64,000 nt of DNA from Lineus longissimus (Eukaryota; Nemertea; Pilidiophora; Heteronemertea; Lineidae). The notes beneath the pieces were generated by a model. It saw only the letters and a program-made list of their open reading frames with translations. It was not told the origin of the DNA and searched no databases. The translations under genes were made by a program, and so were the position numbers. Positions 25,001 to 38,600 of the stretch are shown here, in pieces (position 1 is the stretch's first letter; every line of letters begins with the position of its first letter). The stretch spans positions 8,766,953 through 8,830,952 of the forward strand of contig NC_088324.1 in NCBI RefSeq assembly GCF_910592395.1, read 5' to 3'.

Positions 25001-27679
25001 CAACGTATTGTGGCTTAAACGAAATTTCTATCAGTTTTTGTGTCAATGAAAGCTGCATTTGGTTTGATCTTATACTCCTGTAGCGCCTACGAAACACGAG
25101 AGCAAGGTCGAATTTGGAGTGCTGCCACAATTAATCATACCTTATTGAGCGTCAAGACTCTCACGGTTCAATTGGTTGTCATACGGAGACGGTCACACTA
25201 GTGATTTCTTAGGGGAATTCAACTGATGATGAGAGAGGCAGTACTGTCCATGCGTGGCGAAGGATACACCGTACCATATGAATGCATAATTTGAAGCATC
25301 AATGAATAGGTCTGAACCGCGAATACATTCGTCGTAGATTCGTCCATACTGATTTTTTGTCTTGTTTCTATACGCTGCGTCTAGTTCGGAAAATTATATT
25401 TGCAAAGCGCACTTCCTCGGATATCACAACGAATATGTGTTGAATTGGTAAATTCCTTTCATATTTATCTTTTGTTTTCAACGGATTTTAATTTTTTTAC
25501 GACAAGTGGAATAAAAATCGTATTACTCTGGTCGAACTTTGGAGTTGAGACTTTCTATACTCATTCGAACTTTGTGGTTTGACGTGCGAATTACATCAAG
25601 ATTCCTTCTAATGATACATTTTGTGGATTCTACTTTTAAAAGAATATAACCTTTCCGGATAGAGGAAATTTTGTGGATTAGACACTATTTTGGATAGTGA
25701 AATCACGACGGAGAATATTAGAGGTGGGTATTACATTTTTCTTCATGAATAATAACGATTAAACGAATCAGCAATTAGCAAATTAAGTGACAAAACTAAT
25801 TAGCGGTTAAATTACGCTTGCACAAATTGATAAATCAAAAGAAAATCTAAACTGTGTGATTTTCATGTTGCCCGCTGGTAAAAGGTATGACTTCATGATC
25901 ACAAGAAAATTCTAAAGCCTAACTTTTAAATGCTTCTTAAAATTTAAAAGAGCTCTTTTAAAACAATAAAGTAATCTAAAAAATATGTTGCCATTTGTTT
26001 TATTGCCAACATCACATCTTTACGTTTAAGACCGTTCATGCTTTAACAAACTTAAAAACAAACTTAAAATGAGTATAACCTTCAATATTCCACTTACTAT
26101 TAGAAAATCAGAGTAAGGCTGAGCTAAAACCTGCCGCAACATGATACGTTCTTCAGTTGGAAGACTTTTGCCCTCACCTCCCAATGAATTATCGGAATCT
26201 TTTATTTCTGCCATGCCAGTTGTCTATGCTTTCATAATGACCATGTTTTCATCGTGATATACTGTCTGGTTGTGACATGCAAAACCCCTTCTGGACTCTT
26301 CTTTGCATTGGTATTGGCTGACTAATTTGTCAGCGAGACATTCCCAATAAAGTCTCGCATCTCAATAACATGGTGGTGCGGCAGTTTTTCTGAGGTATCC
26401 CATTTCGCATGTGACCTCCAAGTCAACAAACCGATAGCAAACAGTATGGTTTTGATGCTTCTCAGATGCTTTCTGTGATCATTAGTTTCTGGGTATGAGG
26501 TTGGCGTCAATAAATAAAAGTTCATCAATACTGCCTGTGGTTGTCAATCTGTGATATTCAAAGTTTGCTAAGGAGAACGGTTTCTGAAACTTATTCTATT
26601 GATCATCCGCTATTAACTGCAGACATGAATACGCTAATATCTGAAACTGCTACAAAACGATATTTGAAGCTGCTGAAGAAAAGCAGTTTTTTTGCTAAAG
26701 CTAAAGAATAACGTGTATTGTAAAAATAAGTTTTAAGTAGGCCTGATAGGAAATTTTAATACGAATAACGGAAAGTTGTTTATCCCCGAATTTCACAGTG
26801 CGAGTTCAAATGTCCCGTTTTTCAGGCGGTAGTTGAAGCTATTGTATACATGTTGCTAGTAATTGGCTAATTTCCAGTCGTAGACAACGTAGATTCTGTA
26901 AACTACAGCACGTGCCTGTTAGCATGTGTCTTATGAGCTGCCCCTGCATGTCACATAAGTATCACGTAGCTTTAGTTAACGGTCAGGAACTAGCCTTAAT
27001 GTAGAGACAGTTTCAGTCATATCAGTATAATCAGGTGTTTCTAATATTCAATATCGTCCCATATAATATTGAATACGTTCCGGGAAAATCAATTTGACAA
27101 ACATCAAAATATGCTCCCCCCTCCCTTAAGATAGGCAAAAAAGATCTACTATCTAAAATGATATACTGGGATAGGAGACCTGAATCCTGAACACGCTTTT
27201 TTTCTTTTACTGATTATCCTTGAACTAAGCGAAATTGTTTTGAAGGCACTGTTAAAAAATATGCAACAAATGGAAATGCCTTTTTGGCTAAAGCTGACGT
27301 GGATTTTGCAAATACTGTATTTCTTTTATACCTATTTGATATACTTACCACACCCCACATGTAAACCGCATGATGAAAGTGCACCTTGTGTAACAATATC
27401 CTTGTAACCATAGCTATTGGGTTCTGAAAGTCGAAGTTAAGGCCAAATTACCCACTTTCACTTTCATAGACTTTACAATGTAGGCCTCTGACGTATTTCA
27501 TCACCATGGATGCAGTTGCCACATTTTTATAGGCATTCAATCCCTTGAATAGACAAGAACGGAATGCCGCAGTAAGTGCATAGTTTCGGTTAGTGTGGGT
27601 GGCGATAGGCCCGGTTCTTCTTTTTCGTCGGAATAAATAAAGTGCCTGCGCCTGTGTGGATCGTCGCACGAATGGAAAT
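22040..27679. other. Non-coding stretch, no gene seen
   Basis: A hydrophobic + frame at about 24,446-24,688 ends at ATAG/GTGATG, but it overlaps another open frame and has no partner exon. A block at about 23,590-23,785 is rich in TTCGCGAAA-like motifs in both orientations and may be an old repeat. No gene is called. Confidence 0.5.
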
Positions 27680-27937
27680 CTACGGTGGCTAAGAAAGGAC
27701 ATCGCATGATTTTTTTTTCTAAATATTTTTAGGAAATATCTCGATCGATGGACTTATATATTTATCTTGAGCGATCAACATATTATCGTGATTGCTCGAG
27801 GTAATATCTCGATCGCTTGAGATAATTTCTCGAGCGATCGAGATAATAATTATGTCCATCGATCGAGATATTTCCTGAAAAAAAATGTTTCATGTTGAAA
27901 AAAAAAATCATGTGATGTCGTTTCCCAGCCACGGTAG
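27680..27937. mobile_element. Foldback/MITE-like element, 258 bp, with 4-bp target duplication
   Basis: The left end starts CTACGGTGGCTAAGAAAGG. The right end, read in reverse, starts CTACCGTGGCTGGGAAACG. The arms stay related for about 75 bp and share the inner block AGGAAATATCTCGATCGATG. AAAT flanks both sides directly (27,676-27,679 and 27,938-27,941). The core holds further nested inverted repeats of ATCTCGATCG. There is no coding capacity. It is a non-autonomous transposon of unknown superfamily. Confidence 0.8.
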
Positions 27938-30900
27938 AAATCGGCCTACTTTCAATGAAAAAAATGAAGTAAGAAACCCCTGCTCACCACACTGGTTCTT
28001 TGGTAGCGTTCTGTAAAAAAACGTTTAAGTGTAAAAGCAAGCAAGATGTTACTACATGATTTTGTTATAATAGTTGATAAGTACTTTCCAATAAAATACC
28101 ATGACGAAAATGTCTCGAATGGATATTTGAATACAAGTTCTTCAAACCCCCACTCGAATCTAAAGTTACAAGAGGGAGAGAATGAACGTCCATTTACATT
28201 GGAGAAACAAAGGTAAGAATACGAATTTAATTGAGGATCTAGGCGGTTTATGTGCGATGGCACGACACTCATGTATTTAAATTAAAGGAAAGTAACGTGT
28301 TGGTGGACCAAATAATCAATTATCGTTTTATTTGAACAAAACGAGAACTAAAAATAGCCATATGTTGCAGTTTATTGGTTTTAACCTTTTTCATGTGGCA
28401 ACATTATATCGAAGCGGGGGCTACACGCCGATTTAAGTTGTTTAATCAGTACTAAACTAAAGTCTCCTGTGTTAAAAATATCCTATCGATCAACCGATTT
28501 GATATTGTAGGGCGACACGATTTAATGGTGTACCGTATACTCTGACACTAAACCCACATTTTTGTACTTAACTGAAAAATTGTTACATTGATGGAACCAG
28601 TATCAATAAACGCATTCGGCCATGTTGACATAAATCTTACTCATCACAACCCCTGATTTAAGGTTACATTTCAAAGACAAAATGCACTGCAACTATATAG
28701 CCAATATCATTCTCAACTGATGCTTTGCATGTATGTATGGCTGGCGCGGATAAAAAGCAGGCTCGCAACAGTGTTTAATGATTCAGACTACATCAATTGC
28801 TGTAAACCAAACTAATGACACTGCAGCACTGCGTGCGGACCTTATAGCACGGTAATACAAACATCAATGAAACTGGCCAGTGAACAGAAGTCATGTTCAT
28901 GCATGGCTCGAATGTACAGTCGTGCAGTGTACATGTGTTCGTTCAAAGTTGGTATTTGAACACAGTTTTGAGACGATCCCTTAAGCGGCGCGCGACACTG
29001 GTGTGTGGAGTATGGCAATCAGCCGATGTTCTATGCCCTTGAGAAGGACTATTGAATAGTTTGGATCTCGGAAATGGTGAGATCTAATTCTGTATCTACT
29101 TATCCCAAGTAGGACTACATGTTTACTTAACGGAAAGCTTGGATGCGTTGATTAGTCTTGGGACTGTGGCTTGAATACTCTAAAACCGCCAAAGACAATT
29201 TAACCTTCGGACAGAGGTCCCTTTGGTTAAAGAGGTGGCCATAACATTTTTGATGAAATAAAAGACTGATACGGAAGTCCTCAGTTCACATATTACTGAA
29301 TGTATATTCAGTACATATTTAAATGTTATTGATTTTATGTTTGAATGTCAATTTGAACGAATGATTACCTAGCCTTAAGTATGTTTATTGATTCGATTCG
29401 CGTGATCGTCGCGAAGATTTGTCAAGGCTATGTAGTGCAGCACATGTACATTGCACGACCGTCCAATATATGAGAATAATATATCAAGAGCTTACTCTTA
29501 GCATCAAAATGTATCAAAGCTTGCGAAGACGGCCATGGTTTTAGTCAAAAAGCTACTGACTGTGATTAATTTGCAAATGTCGACCAATCCGATCCTCCTA
29601 AGTCGTCTTAATGAAAGTTGTCAGCTTGATCAATATGACCTTGAATAACCAGCATGATGCAAAGGATTTTAATTCATTAAAGTCAACGAGGAAGATAGCT
29701 TCTTACACTCTAGACGGACTATATGTAGTTAGTTTTGAAAATGTCCATGCACTTCAAACAGTTCTCAAGAAGTCTTCTTGAAAATAGTAATGATAAGTAT
29801 TGCCATGCGTTGACGGGCTGGCCTATGATGCTCGGAGATTTTGAATTATATTCACTCAGTCAGCAAGCTAGTGTATTGTCTTGCATACAAGTTGGTTGAA
29901 ATTGCAAATGTCAAATTCGACTCGAAGTAGTCTTCATGAAGGAAGCATAAATATGATATACTGACACTGGATGCTTGTTGGAATAATGAAGCGATGAAAA
30001 GTGCATGTATTGATTTGTCGAATGGAGAAGCTAGAAAAACGACATGTGTGTTGTATTGACATACTGAATAGGTTTATTTGAACGGAGGAGATATGATGGA
30101 AAAGGTTAATTTATTAAGTAGATGTGGGGTGATTTCCTCACGAACTATCATGACAAGTAGTTTAGTTAAACCATGTAGGATTATATAAATTTATGTGTAC
30201 ATTTTCTTATCATATATGTTCCAGTTATAACTATATAATGACCATATGTCTGTGATCCAAGAGAAAGTAATCTTCTGTCTCTTCAGCGATCTCCCAATGA
30301 AAGTAACATGTAAATTTGCTGCGTAACTCAAAGGTGCTCTAGAACACTCTCTTCGACAATTACTTACCAACAGTTACTAATGGCGTAACTTGGAGATTGT
30401 CTCTTCAGTTTATGGCATCATCCTCTTCATCTGACATCACAAAATATATCAATAGCCACCCCAGGCAAATACATCTTATCTCAAATCAATAGGTTGTTTA
30501 AGTGAAAAAGGTGATAAGCATGCCAGTGGATATTTTAGGGAATAATTTCTTAAGGAAGCCTTTTAGTGAATTCAGACCCCCCGGATTAAGGCAGCCGACA
30601 CAATATATTTAAAGGTCGGAGTTATTATCAAATTGAGTAACACTTTTTCCAAACTTTTGTTATCTTAGATAGTGTTACAGGATTTATTGTCAACTTCATC
30701 AGTTAAATGTCATTTATTATCCGGAGATATTGGTTCTAGATGAATCAAAACATTAGTGGAGATGAATTACACTTTTTTGTTGCATGTAAAGTAACAGATT
30801 CATCTTTTAAAGGACGTGAATATAATTTTTTCTTTATTTTTCATGTTGCTACGCTCAATCAAGTTTATAATGCATGACACTTGACATACAGTTAGACGTC

Positions 30901-33133
30901 ACTTTGAATTCGATACAGGGTATATCCCCAAAAGAATGTCGGTTGACATATACAGAGATTGGGCATGTCGGGAGGGTTGTTCTTAACTTATAGCAAAGAT
31001 ACCGTGGATGTATAGACAATAACGTTTTGCACACAGAAATTCATTTGGACTGAAATAATTTGCCAAAGTATGCTGGCTCTTCGATTATAAGTTTGTCTTC
31101 CGCAAGGAAATAAATCAAAACCTATTTACTATTTACATAGGACCTTCATCAGAAGTTGCCAGTCCACTGCTTCTGACTTTTATTTGGATATTATACTTTT
31201 ATTTGGATATTATATCGTTTCTCTACACATGAACAAGAAGAGATAGTATACGCAAGAAAGGAGTTGAGAAGTTCGTGAGGATAAATTCTTCTAAGTTAAT
31301 TCACCATTCATAAGCAGAACGTTTGAAGTATGACACTGTGGGTAATATCTATATATTTCAGAGTCAAAAGAATAGTATATTAAATTATCATATAGAAGAC
31401 CGTATCCTGCATGAGACTCTTATTGAGTTCTTGAATAACATAGCACGGAGAATACTCCTCGAACATTAGAGAGGAGAGGTCCATTTGCATTTTCCTTTGA
31501 TAGACATGGTCATAGAAAAGTTCACAGTATGTTAATTCTAGTTTACTTAATGGATACAGATACTAGGTCATCATTTAGCCGAGCATTAGTAAGAGAATGT
31601 TTAATAGAAAAAATTATGCAAAACATGATAATTCTCTAGATTCACTCTGATCTTGTAAGACCAGTGGCGTATACTAATTTGCGACGTGTGCATACTTTTG
31701 TATACACTATGACTGAATTGACACCCGAGGATAGAATATTATAGACTATATGGTTTCAAAACAAGGGGGAAAATGACAAAACGTTGTTGCGTGCTGTATT
31801 TGTACACATACATGTACATGGTGGCGGCTGTACATCAAAAAGCAATACCATCGGAATTTGACAACCATCAACCATGTCAACAAACATGATAAACTCGTGC
31901 AATAGTCATTAGTTCGAGTGTTTGCAACTTATATGCTCCGTGTTAATCAATGATGCATGTGGGTGGTTAAACATTGAAACATTCCTGTCATTATCTCACG
32001 GATGTGTGGCAAATATCCGTTTACTTTATTGCTTTATCAGCTCCGATGATGAACGAATTTACCAGTGGTTGGATATGTACCAGGTCCTTATCTAGTTGGG
32101 GAGGGTGCTACGGCCCCCAGGCGCCTAAAAAACGCGTTTTGCATGCAGATTTGGGGCAAAACGTGATGTACTTCATGCTGCTACAAAAAAGCCAATTTTT
32201 TGTGCTGCTTAATTTTTTTCGATTCGCGAAAACTTCTTGAAGATATTTTCTGGCTGATTTCAAACGTTCTTGGTCCGGTTTTTCCATTGACAAGGTTTTA
32301 ACTGGGTTAGTCGCGAAATTCTCAAAAATAAAACACCGGCAATCATTTCGTGGGTGACACTGGCAGATTGTCTGTAATACATATATGTTTAGTCCCAAGA
32401 GGTAAGATAAACTATCAAAGCCTCTAAAGTTATATTCAGGAAAATGGATCAGTTGAGCTTGATTTATACCATTTTCCTCTGAAGTTTGATTACATAAATT
32501 GCGCTTCCAGGTATTTTGTATGCTAGCAGTTAGATAAAGCATAATAAAAATGTCATATTATATGAAATAATCTCTCCAATAAATTGAATAATAAACATTT
32601 GCTCTTCTGTTGGTTTATATTTGTGATTATTTGGTCCGGGGCTTTTTAGTGAAACCATAATTCAATCAATATCAGAATATTGTATTATCTTTAATGTTTT
32701 ATCAATTTGGCGACCGTTTACAAGCTGAGTACAGAGTTCATTGTTGGTCATGTCTATCTAACTTTAGCCACAAAAATCTTATATCTTAATTATCGAATTG
32801 CAATTGTGTTCACGTTAAGCCCTTCGGCTGAGTATAGGTCATAGCTATACATGCACGATCTCCTACTTTAGCAACACAAAAATCCTATTTGGGTAAATAA
32901 TCCCGATTTGAAATACATTGTATATCAATATATCAGCGATAAAAATAGGTTAGATACGAAGTGTGCTTAATAACGTCAATGTATTGTTTTAATTACACGT
33001 TATGAGGATAATTTTGCAACTAAATTGACAGAGAATCAACGCCCAATTTTAAACTTTGGTGTTCACAAGTATAAAACTTATAACAAATCTGAAAAAATAA
33101 AAATTTTCATTGTATGCTTCTCCCCATATCCAG
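27938..33133. other. Non-coding stretch upstream of the gene
   Basis: No supported exon. It holds a perfect 19-bp tandem duplication at 31,176-31,213. A frame of 144 codons on the minus strand at 32,108-32,542 has no splice context and no known motif. The bases just before 33,134 (CTTCTCCCCATATCCAG) would make a good 3' splice site, so the upstream region may be a 5' UTR intron. No promoter element stands out. Confidence 0.5.
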
Positions 33134-33177
33134 GCCTCACAAGTACGTTTTAACATCCAGCACCTTAACCTTCTAAG

Positions 33178-33241
33178 ATGGCACAGCGAAACTGCAGACC
33201 TCCCTTTACACTAAATGTAGTTAGTTTTAGTCCCAAGAAGG
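33178..33241 (+). CDS. Exon 1 of a novel basic protein gene (start codon)
   Basis: This encodes the first 21 residues (MAQRNCRPPF, then TLNVVSFSPKK) and the first base of a glycine codon. The ATG has A at -3 and G at +4, a strong initiation context, and an in-frame TAA lies a few codons upstream. The donor AAGG/GTAAGTATG (GT at 33,242) is near-perfect. It leaves phase 1, exactly what exon 2 needs: the joined codon is GGC. An acceptor at 33,132-33,133 would make this an internal exon with 5' UTR; alternatively it is the first exon. The exon is short and only as GC-rich as its surroundings, so support comes from start, donor and phase. The product family is not recognised. Confidence 0.5.
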
Positions 33242-33791
33242 GTAAGTATGAAGCTAGCTAAGATAGTGCGAGACATACCTATTTGTTATGTAGCTCATCA
33301 AGTAACTTTTACTTAGTGTAGGTAGTTCTAAAAACACTCAAAAAGAAAACATAATATTTTGATGAAATGTGCAGATAATAGGTTTCAAAACAAAACTTTA
33401 AACCAGTTAAAAGTTGTACTGAAGAACCCAACACGAACATGATTGCCAATTGTTCTTTCTGATAGCTCAGAAACTTATAAAAAGTTATATATTGGTTCTT
33501 TAAATATGTATAATCATTCTGATACATAAATCACGAATAATAGTATCTTAAAGAATTTCGTAGTTATTAAAAGAACACTCAATTAACAAAGTACGACATC
33601 TACAAATAATCCTACAACACACATAAAAGCTAAAATTATTATAAATTCATGTTCTTCATTATTATTATTCAAAAATTTGTAAAGCGTAACAATTATCCTT
33701 TATGCATGTTAAAGTTAAGCAAATTTTATTCTATGAAATGAAAACTTAAAGTTTTTTTTCTGTAAGGTTATGATGATCCTTTATCCTACAG

Positions 33792-34071
33792 GCCACACCA
33801 GCAAGATTTGTCCAAAGGCAACCGCCACGATGACGAACCTTCTAAAGGTATTTGGGGGCTCGATGACCGAGTTGAACAAGATTTCTTCAGGCGAGCAAGA
33901 GGCGGAGTTCACGCCAAAGCCGGGTCTTCTCCGGCGGGCCTTCTCTTCCAAGAAGAAGCGAAAGAAAACCATGGATAGGCTCTCGCCGAATTACAGCCCG
34001 GGCCACCAGCCCCTGAGGCCGGCGAGATCGAACCCTTGCACTTGTAATATGATCTATCTTACTCCTGACAG
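33792..34071 (+). CDS. Exon 2 of the novel basic protein gene
   Basis: A GC-rich block in AT-rich DNA, preceded by a T-rich tract and CCTACAG and followed by GACAG/GTAGGG. It encodes residues 23-114 and completes residue 22. Visible features are a KKKRKK run at about residues 75-80, which looks like a monopartite nuclear localisation signal, then a Pro/Ser/Arg-rich part (SPNYSPGHQPLRP) and a CTC pair. It enters in phase 1 and leaves in phase 2 (AG, completed by G from exon 3 to AGG, Arg115). An internal ATG at 33,829 follows GCCACG, a good context, and could be an alternative start. A shorter donor at the GTAATA near 34,043 is possible but weaker. No domain family is recognised. Confidence 0.7.
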
Positions 34072-34289
34072 GTAGGGAGATTTTCTTGATTCTAACAAAT
34101 AAAGCAACCAAAAAGAAACTACGTTAATTTATACCAACAAGGCAGGCGTTAATTTGACTGGATATTTCTTGTCAATAATTGTCCATTTATTTCAAATAAA
34201 AAACAGTAATTTTGGCTATTATGAGGGATTTGATACATGACATGTTGATTAAAAAAATTCTAATCAGAGAGGCTTCGAACAAGGCATCG

Positions 34290-35620
34290 AATTGTCCTAG
34301 TTATTCCTTGTCAAGGATTGTCAATTTCGCGTAATTGTTATGACCATTTATTCTTTCCAGAAAGACTGATAACAAGGCAATGATTTATTTTGGATATTTC
34401 TTGTCAAGAGTTTTCCATTTTCAATAATTGTTACAATTCATAATTGTTACCAGGAAGACTATTATGATAAAGCGTTTGTCTGTTCTGGATATTTCTTTCA
34501 AGAAGTGTTCTTTTTCTGTTATTGTTACAATTCTTGATTCATACCAGAAAATACTAACAAGGCGTTTATTTTGTTCTGGATATTTCTTGCCAAGAATTGT
34601 TCTTTTTCTGTTATTGTTACAATTCTTGATTCATACCAGAAAATACTAACAAGGCGTTTTTTTTTGTTCTGGGTATTTCTTGCCAAGAATTGTTCTTTTA
34701 CTGTTATTGTTACAATTCTTGATTCATACCAGAAAATACTAACAAGGCGTTTTTTTTTGTTCTGGGGATTTCTTGCCAAGAATTGTTCTTTTTCTGTTAT
34801 TGTTACAATTCTTGATTTATACCAGAAAATACTAACAAGGCGTTTATTTTGTTCTGGGTATTTCTTGCCAAGAAGTTTTCTTTTTCTGTTATTGTTACAA
34901 TTCTTGATTCATACCAGAAAATACTAACAAGGCGTTTATTTTGTTCTGGGTATTTCTTGCCAAGAAGTTTTCTTTTTCTGTTATTGTTACAATTCTTGAT
35001 TCATACCAGAAAATACTAACAAGGCGTTTATTTTGTTCTGGGTATTTCTTGCCAAGAATTGTTCTTTTACTGTTATTGTTACAATTCTTGATTCATACCA
35101 GAAAATACTAACAAGGCGTTTATTTTGTTCTGGGTATTTCTTGCCAAGAATTGTTCTTTTTCTGTTATTGTTACAATTCTTGATTCATACCAGAAAATAC
35201 TAACAAGGCGTTTATTTTGTTCTGGGTATTTCTTGCCAAGAATTGTTCTTTTTCTGTTATTGTTACAATTCTTGATTCATACCAGAAAATACTAACAAGG
35301 CGTTTATTTTGTTCTGGGTATTTCTTGCCAAGAATTGTTCTTTTTCTGTTATTGTTACAATTCTTGATTCATACCAGAAAATACTAACAAGGCGTTTATT
35401 TTGTTCTGGGTATTTCTTGCCAAGAATTGTTCTTTTTCTGTTATTGTTACAATTCTTGATTCATACCAGAAAATACTAACAAGGCGTTTATTTTGTTCTG
35501 GGTATTTCTTGCCAAGAATTGTCAATTTTTTGTAACTTTAAAACGGCAATTCGATTTTTCCGAGGAGGACTACTTATAATTGATTGGTTCTTTCTTGCCA
35601 AGAATTGACCATCTCCTGTA
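34290..35620. repeat. 92-bp satellite array, about 12 clear units with decayed edges
   Basis: Near-identical units are marked by AACAAGGCG at 34,556, 34,648, 34,741, 34,834, 34,926, 35,018, 35,110, 35,202, 35,294, 35,386 and 35,478 (spacing 92-93 bp). Degenerate units lie on both sides. Each unit contains AATACTAACAAG, then a T-rich tract, and elsewhere ATACCAG. The centre is homogenised and the edges are diverged, as expected of unequal exchange. Open frames through it (34,525-34,927, both strands) are products of the repeat. Confidence 0.95.
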
Positions 35621-38600
35621 ATTGTTATTCTTGCTGAAGTAAGTACAAACGTGACATGAATTAAAAAAGTTATAGGACATGTTTTATGTCCTATTGATAT
35701 TCTTAGGAATTTCCTGAAAACTACTTGATGCCATTATCTCTTGCTGAACCCTTGATATTAGGCGTCAATCCTTGTTTTGAGTGATACCAAAATTTAAAAA
35801 ACAAACAAAAGGGAAATGGCTGATTTCATCATCCACCCACCCCGGATGGAAATATTTCATCTCTCGTGCCATCGACCAATTCTAAGATGATCTCTAAAAA
35901 TCAACTCAGTTACAGATATAGTGTCAGTATGTATCATCAGGACACAGATTCAGGCTGTCAGAAAAGTTTATCGTGTTCGTCAAAGAAAAACTGCCTATAC
36001 CTGATATCAAAAAGTTTTAAAGCATTACCATGGTAACCATTGTTCGCAAGACGACAATGTTGACACCAGAAGGGAGACAGCTAAGGTTATGGCATCATAA
36101 CATTCCACTCCTAGATCCAACTTGCCTATATATTGCCTGAAACAACAACAACAAAAAATACACTATCATGTTTAACAATAAAAAAGCTATTAGACTCAGT
36201 GATTTCGCAACTTCGAAAGAGTTTGAAGAGTTGTTCGATCAAAAAAGTAAGGGTGAGATTTTAAAAACTGAGCATACATTTCCCACCCAAAGTCAGAAGG
36301 GCAAGGTGTTGTTTTGAATTCTTCTTGCAGTTGTTGACATCTTTCGATCTGCTTGCGTGAATAATGGATCTAACTGCGACGTATTTTATTCGTCATTACG
36401 CAAGTTGGTAACACAAACGAAACGCACGTATCAGAAGATACCGCTTAAGACATACAGGCGTGCATGAAAAATGACCCACTTCCGTCAACAGCTTCCTTTC
36501 CAATTCGACATGATATTGTTATCAGTTCTGGAGAAAGTCTTTTAAGAATGGTTCGTTAAAGTTCAATGTATTTAGGTGTCGTTCGGATAAATTGAAATTA
36601 ATGTTGATGTAGTTCCAGAGCGTCACAAATGAATAGATGATTTTTGAATGTTTCCCTTCTAGAAGTTTCCCTTCTAGAAATGTTTCCCTTCTATCTGCAA
36701 ACTAATGATGGCAAGAACTTCATTTGGGGGAAGGAGACTAAGAGGTGTCGACAGATTGGCATGATAACTCCGTTGGTCCTTTTACCGAATACATCTTTAA
36801 AAAAACAAATAAAATAATATCAACCCTTGATATTGCTACAAAAAGCCCGGTGAAATAAGATAAAAAACATCCAGATGACATCTAGGAAACATTAAACCGT
36901 TGTCCAGGGATTTGTTGATGGTTGACTCTGAGATAGGTCTCTTTGTACATCAGTTTAATGGTTAATAACTTCAAGATAGGAAGATGCCCAACACCATTAA
37001 GGACAGTGTCTGTTTATCAAAAGAAAGCGCCTTGCAACTGGAGTAGAGGTACCAATCTCAATGGGACAGTTATTGGCTTTGGTCAAATACCAAATATCAC
37101 TTTAGAGAACTTCAACAACCATCATACCATTGGGTAATTGATGTGTGGAACTCGTGGTTCTAGACTAAGTGGAAGGTGGTATTGCACCAGTCATCTTAAG
37201 CATTATGAGCATCGAAGCCAAATCAAATGGCTTGTTTTGACTTGGTACTTTATAGGATCATCCTTCAAAGCGTTGGATGAGACTTGTAAATGATACCAAA
37301 TCATTTTGAATGCAGCTCCCTTTAATTCGAATTTGACTCGGAAAGAAAAGGATTGCCATGTCGCCCTGTAAGCCAACTGATGTTCGGGTTATCATCTCGG
37401 AAACATAGCATTGCTGACTTTGATGTAACACATAGAGTCTTTGAGGAGACGTAGGGTCGACTTTCTAAGGCCTCGAGGGATAGGCGAGAGTCGCATTAAT
37501 CTAAGAGGCTTGTGAGGTTTCTAAGGGGCTTAGTAAAAGCGTATTTGGTACATTTGTCTCAACGGGTACTGCAGACGGGTTCTTTTTTACTTTGAAATAT
37601 GACTTAGTCACGGGGAAAGATTATATCTGCTCTCTAAAAACCGCTGATATGATATGTGAGCTGATGTAAGTAGTATGCATTGTCCCAAAGATTTAAAGAA
37701 AATCTTTATGGTGTGGCAAGTGTTAAATTCGTAGCTGGGTTGGAAGTGTGCGGGTTTCAATCCCAAGATACAACCAACCCATGCCAACATCGTGGCATAT
37801 CCTGGTGTTTATCTACACACTCGTCAAACCTTCAGAGGCCATAGCCATGGATGTTCACACCGGCAAGCTATACGTCACCCCTTCATGATGAGGACCATTT
37901 GGGCGTCAAATGGCCATATCTGTCGTCCCTGAATGAGGCACTTCCTGGAACCCATGATGATATATCGGCGATAAACATCAGTGGTTTACATGTTTACTTG
38001 TATCAAGTTCCGTTTCACGTACATTTGGCTAGAATGGCGACATAATGACTTCAGTACACAGGAACGACCAGACGCGATGTCTCAAAAGTTGTCTTTTAAT
38101 CAGACTCCCAGTAATGCAAATTGGGTCACCTGTACATTGAGATAAATAGCATGTGTACAGATGAACAGGCGGCCGCTGTGGTTTCATGTGAGACAGGCTT
38201 CACTTTTTACTATAAGTAGGGTGGTACTAATTTACATTTTTGCTAGCCCTCGGAGAAACTGAGATACGTACTTCAACATCGGCTTTGCTTTGAAACCCGC
38301 GACTGTGTGAGTCTAAAAACTGGGTTTATATACCTTGTGTACAAAGGGAACACCACATCATCCACGCAGGAGTCGATTATGATGAATTTGATGAAATTAA
38401 TATTAATTCGAGTTATAAACCGCACCCCATGGGTACGTGTCTGGATCAGAGATCTGTCGGTCGTTTACATTATTTAGTCGTGAGCTTATGTCTTCCTAAT
38501 GTGGTATTCATGTGGGTTACCTTTGCCACTTTGATGAATATGTGTCGACCCTCTCGGGGGCAGCATCGGATCATTATATTCAAAAGCAGAAGAGACGTGG

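Noticed and set aside
32108-32542. 144-codon minus-strand frame
   Set aside because: Length is within chance expectation, there is no splice context, and an 88-codon frame overlaps on the other strand.
34525-34927. Repetitive frames on both strands in the 92-bp satellite
   Set aside because: They arise where units of 93 bp keep the frame and end where units are 92 bp. The sequence is satellite.
37738-37775. tRNA-like motifs (TAGCTGGGTTGG and GGGTTTCAATCCC)
   Set aside because: They resemble A and B boxes but are only about 12 bases apart and no cloverleaf can be drawn.
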